Assembly: GCA_963931865.1 (NCBI GenBank)
Contig: OZ007506.1
Coordinates: 15,452,242 to 15,516,241 of the forward strand
Source of the DNA: Axinella damicornis
Taxonomy: Eukaryota; Porifera; Demospongiae; Axinellida; Axinellidae
Length of the DNA stretch: 64,000 nucleotides
Reading direction: 5' to 3'
The position numbers were made by a program, and so were the translations under genes. Within the stretch, counting starts at the first letter, position 1. Every line of letters begins with the position of its first letter. The notes beneath the pieces were generated by a model. That model was not told the origin of the DNA, made no database searches, and saw nothing but the letters and a program-made list of their open reading frames with translations. Of the stretch, positions 47,993 to 63,935 are shown piece by piece.

Positions 47993-48062
47993 GCACAATT
48001 GTAGCTAAGCAGAATTGCTGTACAGCAGCAGCAGCAGCAATTCTGCTTAGCTACAATTGTGC
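47993..48062. repeat. Perfect 28-bp hairpin with CAG-repeat loop
   Basis: The arms 47993-48020 (gcacaattgtagctaagcag plus aattgctg) and 48035-48062 are exact reverse complements; the 14-base loop is tacagcagcagcag. It sits alone in intergenic DNA. It could be a small foldback element or a precursor-type RNA hairpin. Confidence 0.85.
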
Positions 48063-48331
48063 AACATGTTGCGATGCTTTCTTGGGATGGTTCCTGGTGA
48101 TATATGGTCCTCAATTCCAATCTTCTGCTTGTGTCCTGACTCATACCCTTGTGCTCCATATTCATATTAAATTCCATTGCTGGCTGTGCATTCGCTGTGC
48201 TAGTCATAGCTACCATACCTGCAAAAGGTCTCTCTTCGCCTTGTATCATGGCCATTCATAGGTTGGAAGCAATTCACTGGTACTGCATCTTGAGAGAGGC
48301 AGGTTCTTACAGGCATGGGGGCCAAATGAGT

Positions 48332-48799
48332 CTACTGCAGCTACAGTTGTATTCAGTGCATAATATATAATAGTACATCGATCATACTTATAAATAGATT
48401 GAGGTCTACATATCGGAGGTATGTCTCCTATATCAAATAGCTGGGGGGTATAGAAATAGGAGGACTTGTTATCATAGCGGACACCTCCTATATCATATCG
48501 GAGGTCCAATATAGTAAATAGCAGGTCCTATAATCATATCAGAGGTCCGATATTATAATTATTGACACCTCAGATTTGATGTATATGACCACAATATCAG
48601 ACCTATAGATATTTTGAATAGCTACGTAGGAGACCTCTGATATGATGTAGCACCTTCTATTTACTATATCTTGATATAGGAGACCTCTGATAATATGATG
48701 TAGCTAGGACCTCCTATTAGAGACCTCCAATACGATGTAGGACCTCCTAGTTAAAGTATGATGTGCTATAATTATATGCACTGAATATAGCTGCAGTAG
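48332..48799. mobile_element. 468-bp foldback element
   Basis: The whole stretch folds on itself. The outer ends ctactgcagcta and tagctgcagtag are complementary, as are attcagtgcataatatataa near 48350 and its partner near 48765-48785. The arms continue inward through repeated aggaggtc / gacctcct and tgatatcat-like blocks to a centre near 48560-48600. No ORF. Confidence 0.75.
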
Positions 48800-49165
48800 C
48801 TAATGGTAATGGCATTTTGCTTCATTTTGCCCCCTATAGGTTCTGGCAGTCCTTCTCAGATCAAAGCCGTCCAAAGCTAGATTTAAGAGCATTAGCTTAG
48901 CTATAAGTTCTCCTTTCTACTCTGACTGCACTGTTATATATAGCAAGTTACTTAGCTATAACGCAGCTCTGCATGCACCTTCCATGGTATAGCTACCCTC
49001 CAAATCATGAGTTTTTCATATGAACAAGAAAATGCTTGTTAGCTATTACTAGCCCAGGTGACTCATACTATACTAGCCATAATTGTAGCTTTTTCGACCT
49101 AGCTACAAGCCCATAGCTAATTATAGGCTGAAAGTCAGTGGTGCAGATAGTCCTCCTGACGTCAT

Positions 49166-49245
49166 AGCCTCGTTCCCAGGCCCGCGCGTCACTTAAATTT
49201 CGGTTGCATGAAAGAACAGCTGGGCGGGGCCTGGGAACGAGGCTA
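49166..49245. repeat. TAGCCTCGTTCCCAGGC hairpin element
   Basis: The left end tagcctcgttcccaggcccg pairs with the right end ggcctgggaacgaggcta. Confidence 0.8.
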
Positions 49246-49534
49246 CTCCTGACATGCATCACAGTGGAAAAGTTTATGATATTATAGCTAAAGTTTTGCA
49301 CAACAAGCATAGTTATCGGTCAACACACCAATCACTAGCTAAATGCGGCAGCTGTTTCGCCATGCCTCAAATGGACACGTATAGCCGTATCATTGCAATT
49401 TCTGGTTACGCCACAAGTTAGATGGGACATACATTATCTTTATCATTTTTATGTTACAGACAGACGTACCGAGGTCAGCCTGTGTTTGCATGTTTCAAGA
49501 TAATTGTGGAGGACAGGAGAAGGGGGGTGGAGTG

Positions 49535-49827
49535 TGGAGGACCGGAACAGTTAAATAGTGTAAATTAGTGTTGGCTCAACATTGGAGGGAGCTCCCTGGT
49601 GCACAGGGCGAATTCTTTTGTGTATTGTATGTTCTTGTCCTTACTTTTGTTGTTGGTCTGTATGGTCTTTTGTTGTTGTTCGGTATATAAGTATTGCTTG
49701 GTTTTGTATGTAGTTAGATTTGAGAGATTCGGTGATTTGGGATTTTGGAGTTTCGGAGATTATTGTGATTCAGTTATAATTTTACTCTTCTGCTGCTGAC
49801 AAGTTAATACCGCTCGGGTCCGTTACA
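49535..49827 (-). repeat. LTR-like repeat, copy 1 (inverted)
   Basis: Read on the minus strand it begins TGTAACGGACCCGAG and shares with 56415-56648 the blocks gcagcagaagag/a, aacaaaagaccatacagaac, and gagctccctcca-like sequence through to an aattaac region. A TG start and a tataagt motif near the middle suggest a solo LTR. No internal coding region is present. Confidence 0.5.
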
Positions 49828-50234
49828 ATAATATATAGGAGAACCCTCAGTGCAAGTGACCTCAGTATAGCCTGTATGAAAGGAGGATTTGGTATAACAC
49901 TTGAGTCCGAGCAGTGTAGCTACTTAATGATCAGGGAAGTATATCCAATAGGAAAACGTTTGACAAGGCCTGGTAAGCTATAGTAATTTATACGTAGCTA
50001 TAAATTCCATAGCTACAGAAAGCATTTAGCTACCTCATAGCTTAGCTAAGGGGTCTGGGAACGAGACTAATTATGCATATGTGTAAGAAGCATTTAGTGC
50101 GAAATTGCAGATGGTTGGTATACACTTGCGCAGCTGAATGCAGGGGAACAGTGGGTATAGTGGGCTCCTTGGTGGCCATGTCTTGTTGGTATCAAGATAG
50201 TGATATATAGCTAGCTACACACAATGCACATGAA

Positions 50235-50394
50235 GGGTAGCTATGTAGCCTCATTGCCAGGCTCCTCCCCAGCTTTTTGTCGCATACTGTACTAAAAACG
50301 GGGAGAGAGCCCAGAAGATTGCATGATGATGTACTAGCTATATGTACATGTCAGTATGCAGCAAAAATCTGGGGAGGAGCCTGGGAACGAGGCT
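50235..50394. repeat. TAGCCTCGTTCCCAGGC hairpin element, long form
   Basis: The left end tagcctcattgccaggctcc and the right end ggagcctgggaacgaggcta enclose two inner partial arms (cccagctttttgtcgcatac). Confidence 0.7.
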
Positions 50395-50738
50395 ATGCAT
50401 ACACACCGTAAATAGCTATAATATTATAGCTATACACTATGTGGCAATCCCTGGCAGACTAATTGTTGAAGTGTAGCTATAGCTCCAGTATGCAGCCAAC
50501 TTGGATATGCCCTCTGATGAAGAGCTCCAGAAGGCTTCATCATAGTCGACTCTTGAAGTGACGACTATAGGACTGAAACAAGACTTCCATTCACCACCTA
50601 GTTGCTGGCATCTAAATAACGTGATAGTACAAAATTTCCTAGGCTCCTGATCTTACTTAGCAAAATGGCTTCACCACATGCACTTCTTTCTAGGTATAGG
50701 TGGGAGGAAAAGAAGAGTGTGTGTATGTGTGTGTGTGT

Positions 50739-50770
<32 letters not shown>

Positions 50771-51060
50771 GAAAGATCAAATTTGTGTTGTAGACTAGCA
50801 CTTGCTTCAGCACTCATGGAGTTTGCCAGAATTAATAGCTTGCAAAGCCTTGCATCAGCTGTTGCATGCATAGTCTTTCCGACATGTACCACCGCAAGCT
50901 TTACTGGAAGTGCTTATGAGCCGGGGAGTGGCCTGAGGCGGAGTATTGTATGGCTTCGTGCATAAGTACACTGTATTATGTATGCGTGTCATACACGTGT
51001 GCAGCATTGGTAGTACAAAACCGTGCCATTCATCAAATCGCGCAATGCGCAGTGAGTACC

Positions 51061-54000
51061 ATGGCGTCCAAGGTATCGACTGTCGGGTTTTTAGGTGCTG
51101 GGCAGATAGCTACAGCCTTGGTCAGAGGGTTTCTGGCTGCAGGTATGGCCTTTTATTGATTCTACTACTTCAAATTTGTTGCATCTGCCATGAATAATGC
51201 TACACTGTATTGTCCATACTGCGCTGTGGTTGCACTTACACAGGTTTGGTCAGTGGGGAAAACATCATTGCTTCAGCAACTAGTCAACAGTCGGTGGATC
51301 GAATAAAGGTGCAGTGCTTGTTCAAGTTTGTATATGCATCCCACTTGGCCCACCATGAACAGTAATATTACACCATGAACAGTAAGAAGTGTGTAATATT
51401 ATATCACTCTTAGTCTCGTGTAGCCAGACTCTCACACGGAAAGGAGCTGCCATTTACGACTTGTTCCAACAGCACCCCGACTGGGGTGGCGATAGTGGCG
51501 ATAAATAATTAATGATAAGTGTGTGTAAACCATTTACATCACGGCTTCTCTACTTAGCACCTAGAATGTCTCAACTTGGTCACACAGAACTGTTCCCAGT
51601 ATTGCCGTAAAGTGTTGTTTTTTGAAGTTGGAGATGGCTGAAAGTTCTGAGAAGCTACGAAAGGATGTCATCAACCAACAACGAAGTAAGTCCTCGTTAC
51701 GAGCTGTTTTTGACTCCTTGATCGATCAGTGACGTAACCCACAATAATTAACGCATGCACTCTTCGATTTCATTGGCCATCTAAAATTCCAGATGGAAAA
51801 AGGTGTTAGTGACAAGAAATCTCACTCAAAATACCAGACCTTTCTCCACCAGGGATGCACATGAAGGGCTGAGCAGAGACTATAGCTCCTATAGACTGAG
51901 GCTATTGTTCATCAGTCAGCTCACAGTCTATGAGGGGGCAAAATAGTCATAATATTTTGGCTCTGAGTCTACAAATAGTCATAATGGTGCTTCCTTGAAT
52001 ACAGATAAATAAGAGTGTTTATGTTGTTAGGAAGTGGGTTAAATTGAAGCCAGACAAAACTTCCACACAGCAGATGGAGGACAATGCCAGTGTTTTGTTC
52101 AACTGACAACTGTACCTTAACTAGCTGCTTCCTTTCCTTGAGAAATTAAACCAGTATCTTCAAGCAGCCATTGGCCGTGTATCTTCAAGCAGCCATTGGC
52201 CGTTTGGTGCCAGTATTGACAGTAGTACTGTTAGATTACCTCCAAGGTTTGTGGATATGCCGACCATTGAGTACAGGTGCCTGCTCTAACTGCTCTATAC
52301 ACTCTTAGGACAATGACGTTAAGGTTCCAATGGGGCATACTATAGCACCTGGTATATTTGGTCACTATACAGTGGATTTCACTTCCGTTCAAAAAATTAT
52401 TCCAGTCATATTTACGTAAAACGAACACATAATCTTGACCACAACGAAATACGCAATAGTTTGGTGATCGAATGGAAGTGCAATCCACTGTACTTGTATC
52501 AGGATTGAGTTCTTACATGTACTATATATAGCTCCCGGGGATAGAGAATAGCGCAGTCACTGTGAACTCAGTTGATACAGTGTATGTGAAGCCATAGCTC
52601 TGTGTGTTTGTGTGGGTCTTAAGTACAAGATGTATGGTACAGTACTAGATGATGTGTGTTTGAAGTTAGAACTGTAGATCCCGGTGTTTGAGGTTAGTAC
52701 TTTGTGTAACTAACACGAATGCTAGTACAAACTCCTCATCAGCTGAAACACTACCTGTATGCATAGAAGTTTAAGCAATGTTGTTGAATCATTGCCCTAT
52801 GGCACTTCAGTGCTCATAGCTAAGCCTCCTTGGAAATCTATCCTGATATGACTCTCTGGTGGCCCAAAGTTGCCTCATGCAATTACTTGAATGGCTGACA
52901 CATTATATTACATCACATGTGAAATTCATCATCCCCACAAGCAAGGATTCGCAATTAGTTAACTCTTAGAATCACAATTCTAAACTGGATCTTGCCTACA
53001 TTAGAATAAAGACAGTATCACATAAAAGTGTGCAAGACTTTAGTCACTCTCGTTTTTCTCCACAGAAATGTGGCGTCAGTGGAACTGTAAACAATGATGA
53101 AGTCGTCAGTAGAAGTCAGGTGGTATGGTTGACAGTGAAGCCCCATGCCATTGGCAGGGTACTGAGAGAGGTAGCTCCCGTCATCAAAAAGGACCACATC
53201 ATTGTGTCTGCTGCTGCTGGAGTAACAATAAAGACATTGGAAAAGGTAATGGGCCATCTAGAAATACAAGATCAGTAGAATGCGTGGGCTACTGGCTGGA
53301 GTGGTGCAGTAAGAAGAACTGTTTTGTCTTCCCTGAACAGCAGCATGCAAACATTTTCTATTGAATGATCTCCACCCTATAGTGGGTAGACCACATTCAG
53401 CTGAGGCTACGTACTCGTAACCAACTTGAGGAAGGCCTGAGTGTCAAGCTACCATCCGTAGGGGCTAGTTTCAGATTTCCGAATGAATCATAGGCCGTTT
53501 TTTTTCCTCTGGAAGTACTCCAGTCGGGAGAGTTCAAGCACTGTTAATACCTCGCATGTACCAGTACATGGTAGCCAATTAATCAAAATGATGTTGCCAT
53601 AGCAACAGATGGCGAAAGTTTGTTTTCACAGGAATTAGCATCTGTTATTGGTCAAAACTGTATATGTACATAGCTGAATGAACGGTAGCATGTGTACACA
53701 CTTTGCCATACTCATAAATGCCATGATTCGCAGGTTTATTGTCTGTACTAGCATTCTCCATAGGTATGTTGCATCGTCTGTGTTCATGCAATGAGAATCA
53801 CACTTCAAAGTGCATCTGCTCACTGCAAATATAATATAGCCTTGCAAAACAACAACATGGTCCCTATTGCCTGCACACATGCACTGTTGCAGAACCTGCC
53901 TGAGAAGACCAAAGTCTTCCGGTGTATGCCCAACACACCTGTGATTGTGAGAAATGGGACAACTATCTATGCCTCTGGTACCGCTGTGGATACGGAGGAC

Positions 54001-57000
54001 AAGGCCATGCTGGACCACATGCTCACCTCTGTGGGGGTGGGCATAGAGATGCAGGAGCACTACATGGACATCATCACCGGGCTGACTGGATGTGGTCCAT
54101 CGTATGTGAGTGCTTGTCACATTTAATCAAGCCAAGAATTTATTGTATTTGGAAGAATGAGGCTAGCAGATTTTCTGTACTGTACCTCTTATTGGCAGCA
54201 TTCAAGAGTGCATAAATGGACCATGCCTACAAGGAGGACGAGTGTGTCATATTTATGCCGAGCAGAGCAATGGAGTAGTGCTAAACATAGCCTCGTTCCA
54301 AGGCCCACACGGCCTGGGAACGAGGCTATGCTAATTTATAAACATAGAACATCCAGAAGCCATACTGTGGTAAATGTAACGTGTTTGTGAAGTACATAGC
54401 AAATGGTCCCTGGTTCTATGTCAGTCCTCCCTAACGCTACTACATCAGTGTTACCATGTGCCAATTCAGCTGACTTAACTATAACCCATCGTGATATCGA
54501 AATCCTCCACCTCTAGGTTCCAGTAACACATAAGATCTGCACGACCTTCATAACGTCTAGGATTGCACAACTGCTCAGGTGAGCCTTTAGAGCGTTCTCT
54601 GAGGTAGTCGTCACTTCTGCTTCTTCCTGTTGCTTGGCTCACAATGGCTAAAGTACCTTCGCTCTAGCCTCGTTCCCAGGCCTCTCCATGGCTGTGAGAT
54701 AAAATCTGGGTGGAGGCCTGGGAACGAGGCTACCTTCGCTCCAGCCCCCATGGTGGGAAGAGCCACTACAAGAGTGTTGGAAGTGCTATAGTACACACTG
54801 GAGATATTGCTGGGTTACACACAAGTTCTTCCTCCTTGGGGGCATGGTCTACTTACCGGTATGCACTCTTCATTTTATGATTTTGATGGAAGATTGCTGA
54901 CCATTGTATAGCAACAAAGTAAAGAGGAAGGTTACAGACCTTAACGCTTGTGTGATATGAGCCGCAGAAAGCTACCAATTGAAACTGCCACTCAATCGCA
55001 TTCAGAAGTTTCTCGGGTTGACATCTGGAAAACAGCAAGGCAGAAGCATGTAATTTTTGGTAGGCATGCCCCCTCTAAACCCACCCACATTTAGTTTATG
55101 ACGGTGATGCATCTTAGAACACTACACATTCAAACCTCAAGGAGTGCCATGGCAGGTTTTCACACAGCTGGTCTATATACTACTGCTACACAGTCTGATG
55201 TAATCCCTTCCTCCCCACTCTTTGTTCATGCTTGCAGATGTACATCATGCTGGATGCACTGGCAGATGGCGGTGTCTATGCAGGAATTCCCAAGGAAAAG
55301 GCTCTCAAACTGATAGCTCACACTATGATGGTCAGAGTCAATGCCTGGATGCATATATATGGTCTCGGCCCCAGACCCAACCAATCCAACCCCAGCGCTG
55401 ATCGCTTCCAATACATATTATGCGTGTGATACTGGAAGCGATCTGTGCTGCGGTTGGATTAACCTTGGTACCAGGCTCTCTCCTCAAAACCCACTGTTTT
55501 TTGAGGAGAGAGCCTGGGAACGAGGCTAGGGTTGGATTAGGTCTGGGGCCGAGACTGAGCTGCATATGGTGTATAGAGTTAGGAGTACCGTAGTGTCACA
55601 AATGAGCACTCATGTGGGCAGTGCACTTTACGTGCTCACCTAGCCTCGTTCCCATGCTCCCTGGGAACGAGGCTAATGCCCAACAAACAGGGCAGTGGGT
55701 GCTCTTAAATTTAATGTTTCCACATTCATCTGTATGATTATATGAGAGAGCAAACATGTTTGTGGTTTACACTCGTGCATTGTCGGCACTTAGCCTGACT
55801 TATGTCTAGTCCGTAGAGCCTTCAGTATACGCTTATGAAAGCACTAGTGTGTGCTGCCCTCAGGTTCACAGTTTGGTCAATAATGAGAGGCGAAACTATA
55901 CATCTATGTTGTGTTTTCTGCACACTCGAACCAACGCTTACTCTCGAGTGCCTGGCGCCATCTTCTGAGACTGGTGGCTGCTAATTTGAGTGACACTGAC
56001 TCTATACAGGAAATTGAGCCAAAAGTGGGAGGTGGACACTATTTCACGACGCTATGGTACCTACTCATGCATGCATGACAGTCCATGTTCACAAAGAGGA
56101 TGAATGCTGATATCCTCTAATTACGGTTTAACTAGCTTCGTTCCCAGGCCCACACGCAGAACGTGTTCCGCGCGTGGGCCTGGGTACAAGGCTACGTAGG
56201 GTTTAACTGCAGCTGAGGAGAACTTTTTCCACCCCTGTATTTGGTGTTATTGTACTTCTTGTTACTACCACTGGTGCAGGGTTCAGCAAAAATGGTACTG
56301 GAGAATGGAAAGCATCCCCAAGAGGTGAGACTTGTCAGAAATCTTCATCAAAGTGGAGTGCATACATTTAGTTCACAGCATTCTCTCTGGCAAACCCAGT
56401 GGGAAGCCACCAAATGTAACGGACCCGAGTGGTAAACTTGAGTAAAAGTGCAGCAGAAGAATACGTAAGTATGACGAATAACTGAATCAACTGAGCCAAC
56501 TGAACCCCTCACTTACAATACAGCACTACTTATATACAGGCAATAACAAAAGACCATACAGAACAATAGACAAAAGAGCCTCCCACCACTAGGGGCTCCC
56601 TCCAAAGTTGGCAAACATTAATTTGCACTAATTAACAGACCAGTCCTTTGCTCAAGTACACTTCAAGTAGTTGCTAAAATAACCCAAGGCACTTTAGTTT
56701 GGCTTCCCATGCAGCAGTTTGCAAAAGTCTATCAGATTATTGTACCAGGCCTGGTGAGATGGGTCTGGTGAGTAGCCAGCACTAGCGTGGATCCACAGTA
56801 TTTCAAATTTGTTTTCGGAACTTGAACGTGATTGGTCAGTCACTCTCCAAATTTCAAAAGGTTGATCTTCTACCGTATAGACAACAGAACAAGCAAATTT
56901 TTCCTTGCCATTTGAAATCCGGTTCACTGCGGCATTCTTTTTCCTTCATCAACATGTACACTGACGGCAGGAATGCAGCCATGGATCAGCGATAGGGTCA

Positions 57001-57712
57001 AGTTATTCACCAGACCCTTCCTAGGCTGCCATTTTGCTGTCTTTCTTAGACGAATACATAATAATGAGTCGTAGATACATGTATTAATTTTGATCTACTT
57101 GTGGGAGACTGTAACAGCCAATGCCGTCATTTGTTGGTAAAGATTCTGAACCACAACTAGTATAGTTGGATACACACTGCACAGAGAATGCCTCGCCCAC
57201 ACGAGCATAACTAGTAGGTGTGGCCTCATGTAGTAGGCTGGATAGTCAGAAGCGGTGCATGATGGCAAATTATACATTTGAAGAGTTTGCTGAATTAAGT
57301 TGTGTACGCTCCCCCAAGTGCTGAAACTCATGGTGTGGTTATACGTAGCTCACCGTCTTCTATGAATAGTAGTAAGACTGCTGTGTTGCACTCGCTCCAC
57401 CATGCAACTCTGTCCACAGTGTCCATCACTAAAATGCATGTTGACATGCATTAACTTTAACCAGTAATTGTATTCCTATAAGCATAACTAACTATTGCCA
57501 CATATGTATATAAACCCTAGCTGAGATCACACCCTACGTGGACAGCTAGTTGCCGTGCGCTAAAGCGCTCAGCAACAATTTTGATAGCAAGCGCTTAATT
57601 GACAGTGATCCCTTTTTCTCCGTATTAACAGCCACTCCGTTAGGAACATAGTAATTGCACACTGTAAAATCAACTTTTGCATCTTGCAACTTTTGCATAC
57701 GCACACGCACGC

Positions 57713-57748
<36 letters not shown>

Positions 57749-57925
57749 CAGCTCAAGGATGATGTGTGTTCTCCTGCTGGTACAGCCATCCAGGCTATTC
57801 GGACAATGGAGAAAGCGGGGTTCAGGGGAATCATCATGGACGCAGTACATGCTGCCAGCAAGAGAGCAATGGAGCTATCGAGACTTGAGAATGGAGAGGA
57901 CAGGGACTACTATGTGAAGCGATGA
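51061..57925 (+). CDS. PYCR: Pyrroline-5-carboxylate reductase A (7 exons)
   Basis: Catalyses the last step of proline synthesis: NAD(P)H-dependent reduction of 1-pyrroline-5-carboxylate. Exons: 51061-51142, 51244-51308, 53066-53245, 53893-54105, 55238-55330, 56280-56324, 57752-57925; 852 nt, 283 aa. The Rossmann motif GFLGAGQIATALVRGF is at residues 9-24. Next come VVWLTVKPHAI, VSAAAGVTIKTLEK, the hallmark RCMPNTPVIVRNG, TGLTGCGPSY, MLDALADGGVYAGIP, and the C-terminal dimer helix with DDVCSPAGTAIQAI and EKAGFRGIIMDAV. Phases agree at every junction. The ATG is in the context gtaccatgg and has no longer in-frame homologous extension. The glycine of the usual SPGGT is alanine (SPAGT). The last exon follows a CA microsatellite. 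It faces a paralog tail to tail. Confidence 0.95.
54288..54330. repeat. TAGCCTCGTTCCCAGGC hairpin element, minimal form
   Basis: The ends tagcctcgttccaaggccca and ggcctgggaacgaggcta enclose almost no loop. It is in intron 4 of PYCR A. Confidence 0.75.
54664..54732. repeat. TAGCCTCGTTCCCAGGC hairpin element
   Basis: The ends tagcctcgttcccaggcctc and aggcctgggaacgaggcta enclose ccatggctgtgagataaaat. Confidence 0.8.
55640..55674. repeat. TAGCCTCGTTCCCAGGC hairpin element, minimal form
   Basis: A 35-bp hairpin, tagcctcgttcccatgctcc followed by ctgggaacgaggcta. It is inserted within a copy of the cgaaagagcaccc-type repeat in intron 5 of PYCR A. A related half-element lies at 55464-55530. Confidence 0.7.
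56132..56195. repeat. TAGCCTCGTTCCCAGGC hairpin element
   Basis: The ends tagcttcgttcccaggccca and tgggcctgggtacaaggcta enclose acgcagaacgtgttccgcgc. It is in intron 5 of PYCR A. Confidence 0.75.
56415..56648 (+). repeat. LTR-like repeat, copy 2
   Basis: Begins TGTAACGGACCCGAGTGG, carries gcagcagaagaatacg and tacttatatacagg, and ends near taacagaccagtcct. It is the inverted relative of 49535-49827 and lies in intron 6 of PYCR A. The right boundary is uncertain. Confidence 0.5.
57706..57748 (+). repeat. (CA)n microsatellite before PYCR A exon 7
   Basis: CA/CG repeats run up to ctacag, the acceptor of the last exon at 57752. Confidence 0.85.
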
Positions 57926-58363
57926 TATACCAACAGCAGAGGTCTATAGTGCACGGATCACAGAGAATTTAAAATTAATATCAGTCACTTTTTATTTTAT
58001 ATCACTGTACTTAAAATTGTACTTATATCACTTGTACCTTGCAAAAAATAATATTATGCACGGTTCTTCAACCCTTAAATATTGTGCACTAGACTGTAAG
58101 AGAATGATGCGTGACAAAATATGTATGTACAAGAATACAAAATTCATTTCAAACAGTACATCAGAAGCATGAAGACTGACGGGCCGAGAATAATGTAGAT
58201 TGCATGGCCGGGCTAACCCACATTTGAAATTTGCCCCTCCCACAAATGTGCTTCAGGAGATGCTGAAAATTCGAAATGTTGTTATTATTACTTCACGCAA
58301 ATTTCCCAGTATGTGTGTACTTGATTTAGCCCTGCCTGAGCCTGCCTCACACAACACTATTGT
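57926..58363. other. 438-bp gap between the two convergent PYCR genes
   Basis: Only 3' untranslated sequence is expected here. A poly(A) hexamer for the minus-strand gene is seen at 57991-57996. No canonical AATAAA on the plus strand lies inside the gap; the first one (58565-58570) is within the neighbouring gene. Confidence 0.6.
57991..57996 (-). terminator. Candidate poly(A) signal of PYCR B
   Basis: TTTATT on the plus strand reads AATAAA on the minus strand, 368 bp after the PYCR B stop and only about 65 bp from the stop codon of the opposing gene. Confidence 0.35.
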
Positions 58364-63059
<4,696 letters not shown>

Positions 63060-63254
63060 GATGAACCAACATGTGGAGGTCGAAGTTCAAGATACCCCGC
63101 CCATCTAATCCAGCCCCACCCACCCTTTCGGTACGGGTCCCACAAGCGACATTGGAGACTGATACTATCTTGTGATACATAACTGGTGTAATGCTGTATA
63201 AGATATTAAATTTATACAGACCCAGAGAAGCTGTCCATGTCAATTTGTAACACG

Positions 63255-63935
63255 TCATTTGAAGGGCTTTGTCCTCCGAAGTCGATCCATTCTGAGAAAC
63301 ATCTGGACCCTATCAATCTGCCTGTTCATCTGGCTGCTCAGCATAGTGGCTGCATCACTCCCACAGACCCCCACCTCTTCCTCATCCTCTGAGAACAGCA
63401 CCACAGGTGAGTCGTCCTTGGTGAGAGTGTCTTCTACTTCAGTACTAGGAGATTGAGGGTAACTAGCGCATTTCTTCTCCTCTTGACTGGTATCGTGGTC
63501 GTTGCACTTGACCTTGGCATGTGCTGGAGACACACTGGTGCTGCTGCTGGTATTACCAGTATTGCTTGGCTTAGATACAATAGGCGATATCCCCAAGTTC
63601 CCTCGATCTTGTGGAGAGAGGCCAGTGCATCCTGGACGATTTTTGATACCTTCCATCTGTGGAACCGATAAACTGGATGAAAGTCCTTCCAGTTTTGCAG
63701 TATTGTTCAAGGGAGGCTTTGACTGCTTACCAGGCCCACAGCTGAGAACATGACGATAAGGATAAGGTTTGGAAGGATTCGTTCCAGTCCAGAGGCCCTT
63801 TGGTTTTGGGGTCTCCAGCTTCCAGCTTCTGGGCAGTGTAGCTGAAGTACGTCCAGGGTGGTATTCCGAGTTTGTTGCCGATGAGTTGGGTTGGGAAAAG
63901 CTCCACTTTGGTTCAGGGCCTGACTTTGGATCCAT
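63255..63935 (-). CDS. Unidentified low-complexity protein or 3' exon with SIM-like motif
   Basis: A 226-codon open frame, unusually long for this window, starting MDPKSGPEPKWSFSQ. I do not recognise it. The body is rich in Ser, Pro, Lys and Asn and probably disordered. Near the end, SPVVLFSEDEEEVG has the hydrophobic-then-acidic pattern of a SUMO-interacting motif, followed by a predicted helix (QMNRQIDRVQMFLRM) and a basic end (DRLRRTKPFK). Immediately upstream on the minus strand, a pyrimidine tract ending in ctgtag gives a good acceptor about 8 bases before the ATG, so this is probably the last exon of a gene that continues beyond base 64000. It ends 196 bp upstream of PYCR B on the same strand. 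Confidence 0.55.
   Translation of the reverse strand: MDPKSGPEPKWSFSQPNSSATNSEYHPGRTSATLPRSWKLETPKPKGLWTGTNPSKPYPYRHVLSCGPGKQSKPPLNNTAKLEGLSSSLSVPQMEGIKNRPGCTGLSPQDRGNLGISPIVSKPSNTGNTSSSTSVSPAHAKVKCNDHDTSQEEKKCASYPQSPSTEVEDTLTKDDSPVVLFSEDEEEVGVCGSDAATMLSSQMNRQIDRVQMFLRMDRLRRTKPFK

Larger units (their letters stand above)
45518..51060. other. Intergenic region between RAD21 and the first PYCR gene
   Basis: No gene I can support. Unplaced exon-like stretches with donor-like ends lie at 46483-46539, 46566-46640 and 47575-47682. The region otherwise holds the RAD21 promoter side, a GATA microsatellite, a C homopolymer (47718-47756), hairpins, a long foldback element, an LTR-like copy, and a G homopolymer (50739-50769). 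Confidence 0.45.

Noticed and set aside
49599..49799. 66-codon ORF with a hydrophobic Leu/Cys stretch, membrane-like
   Set aside because: It lies wholly within an LTR-like repeat; the second copy does not keep the frame.
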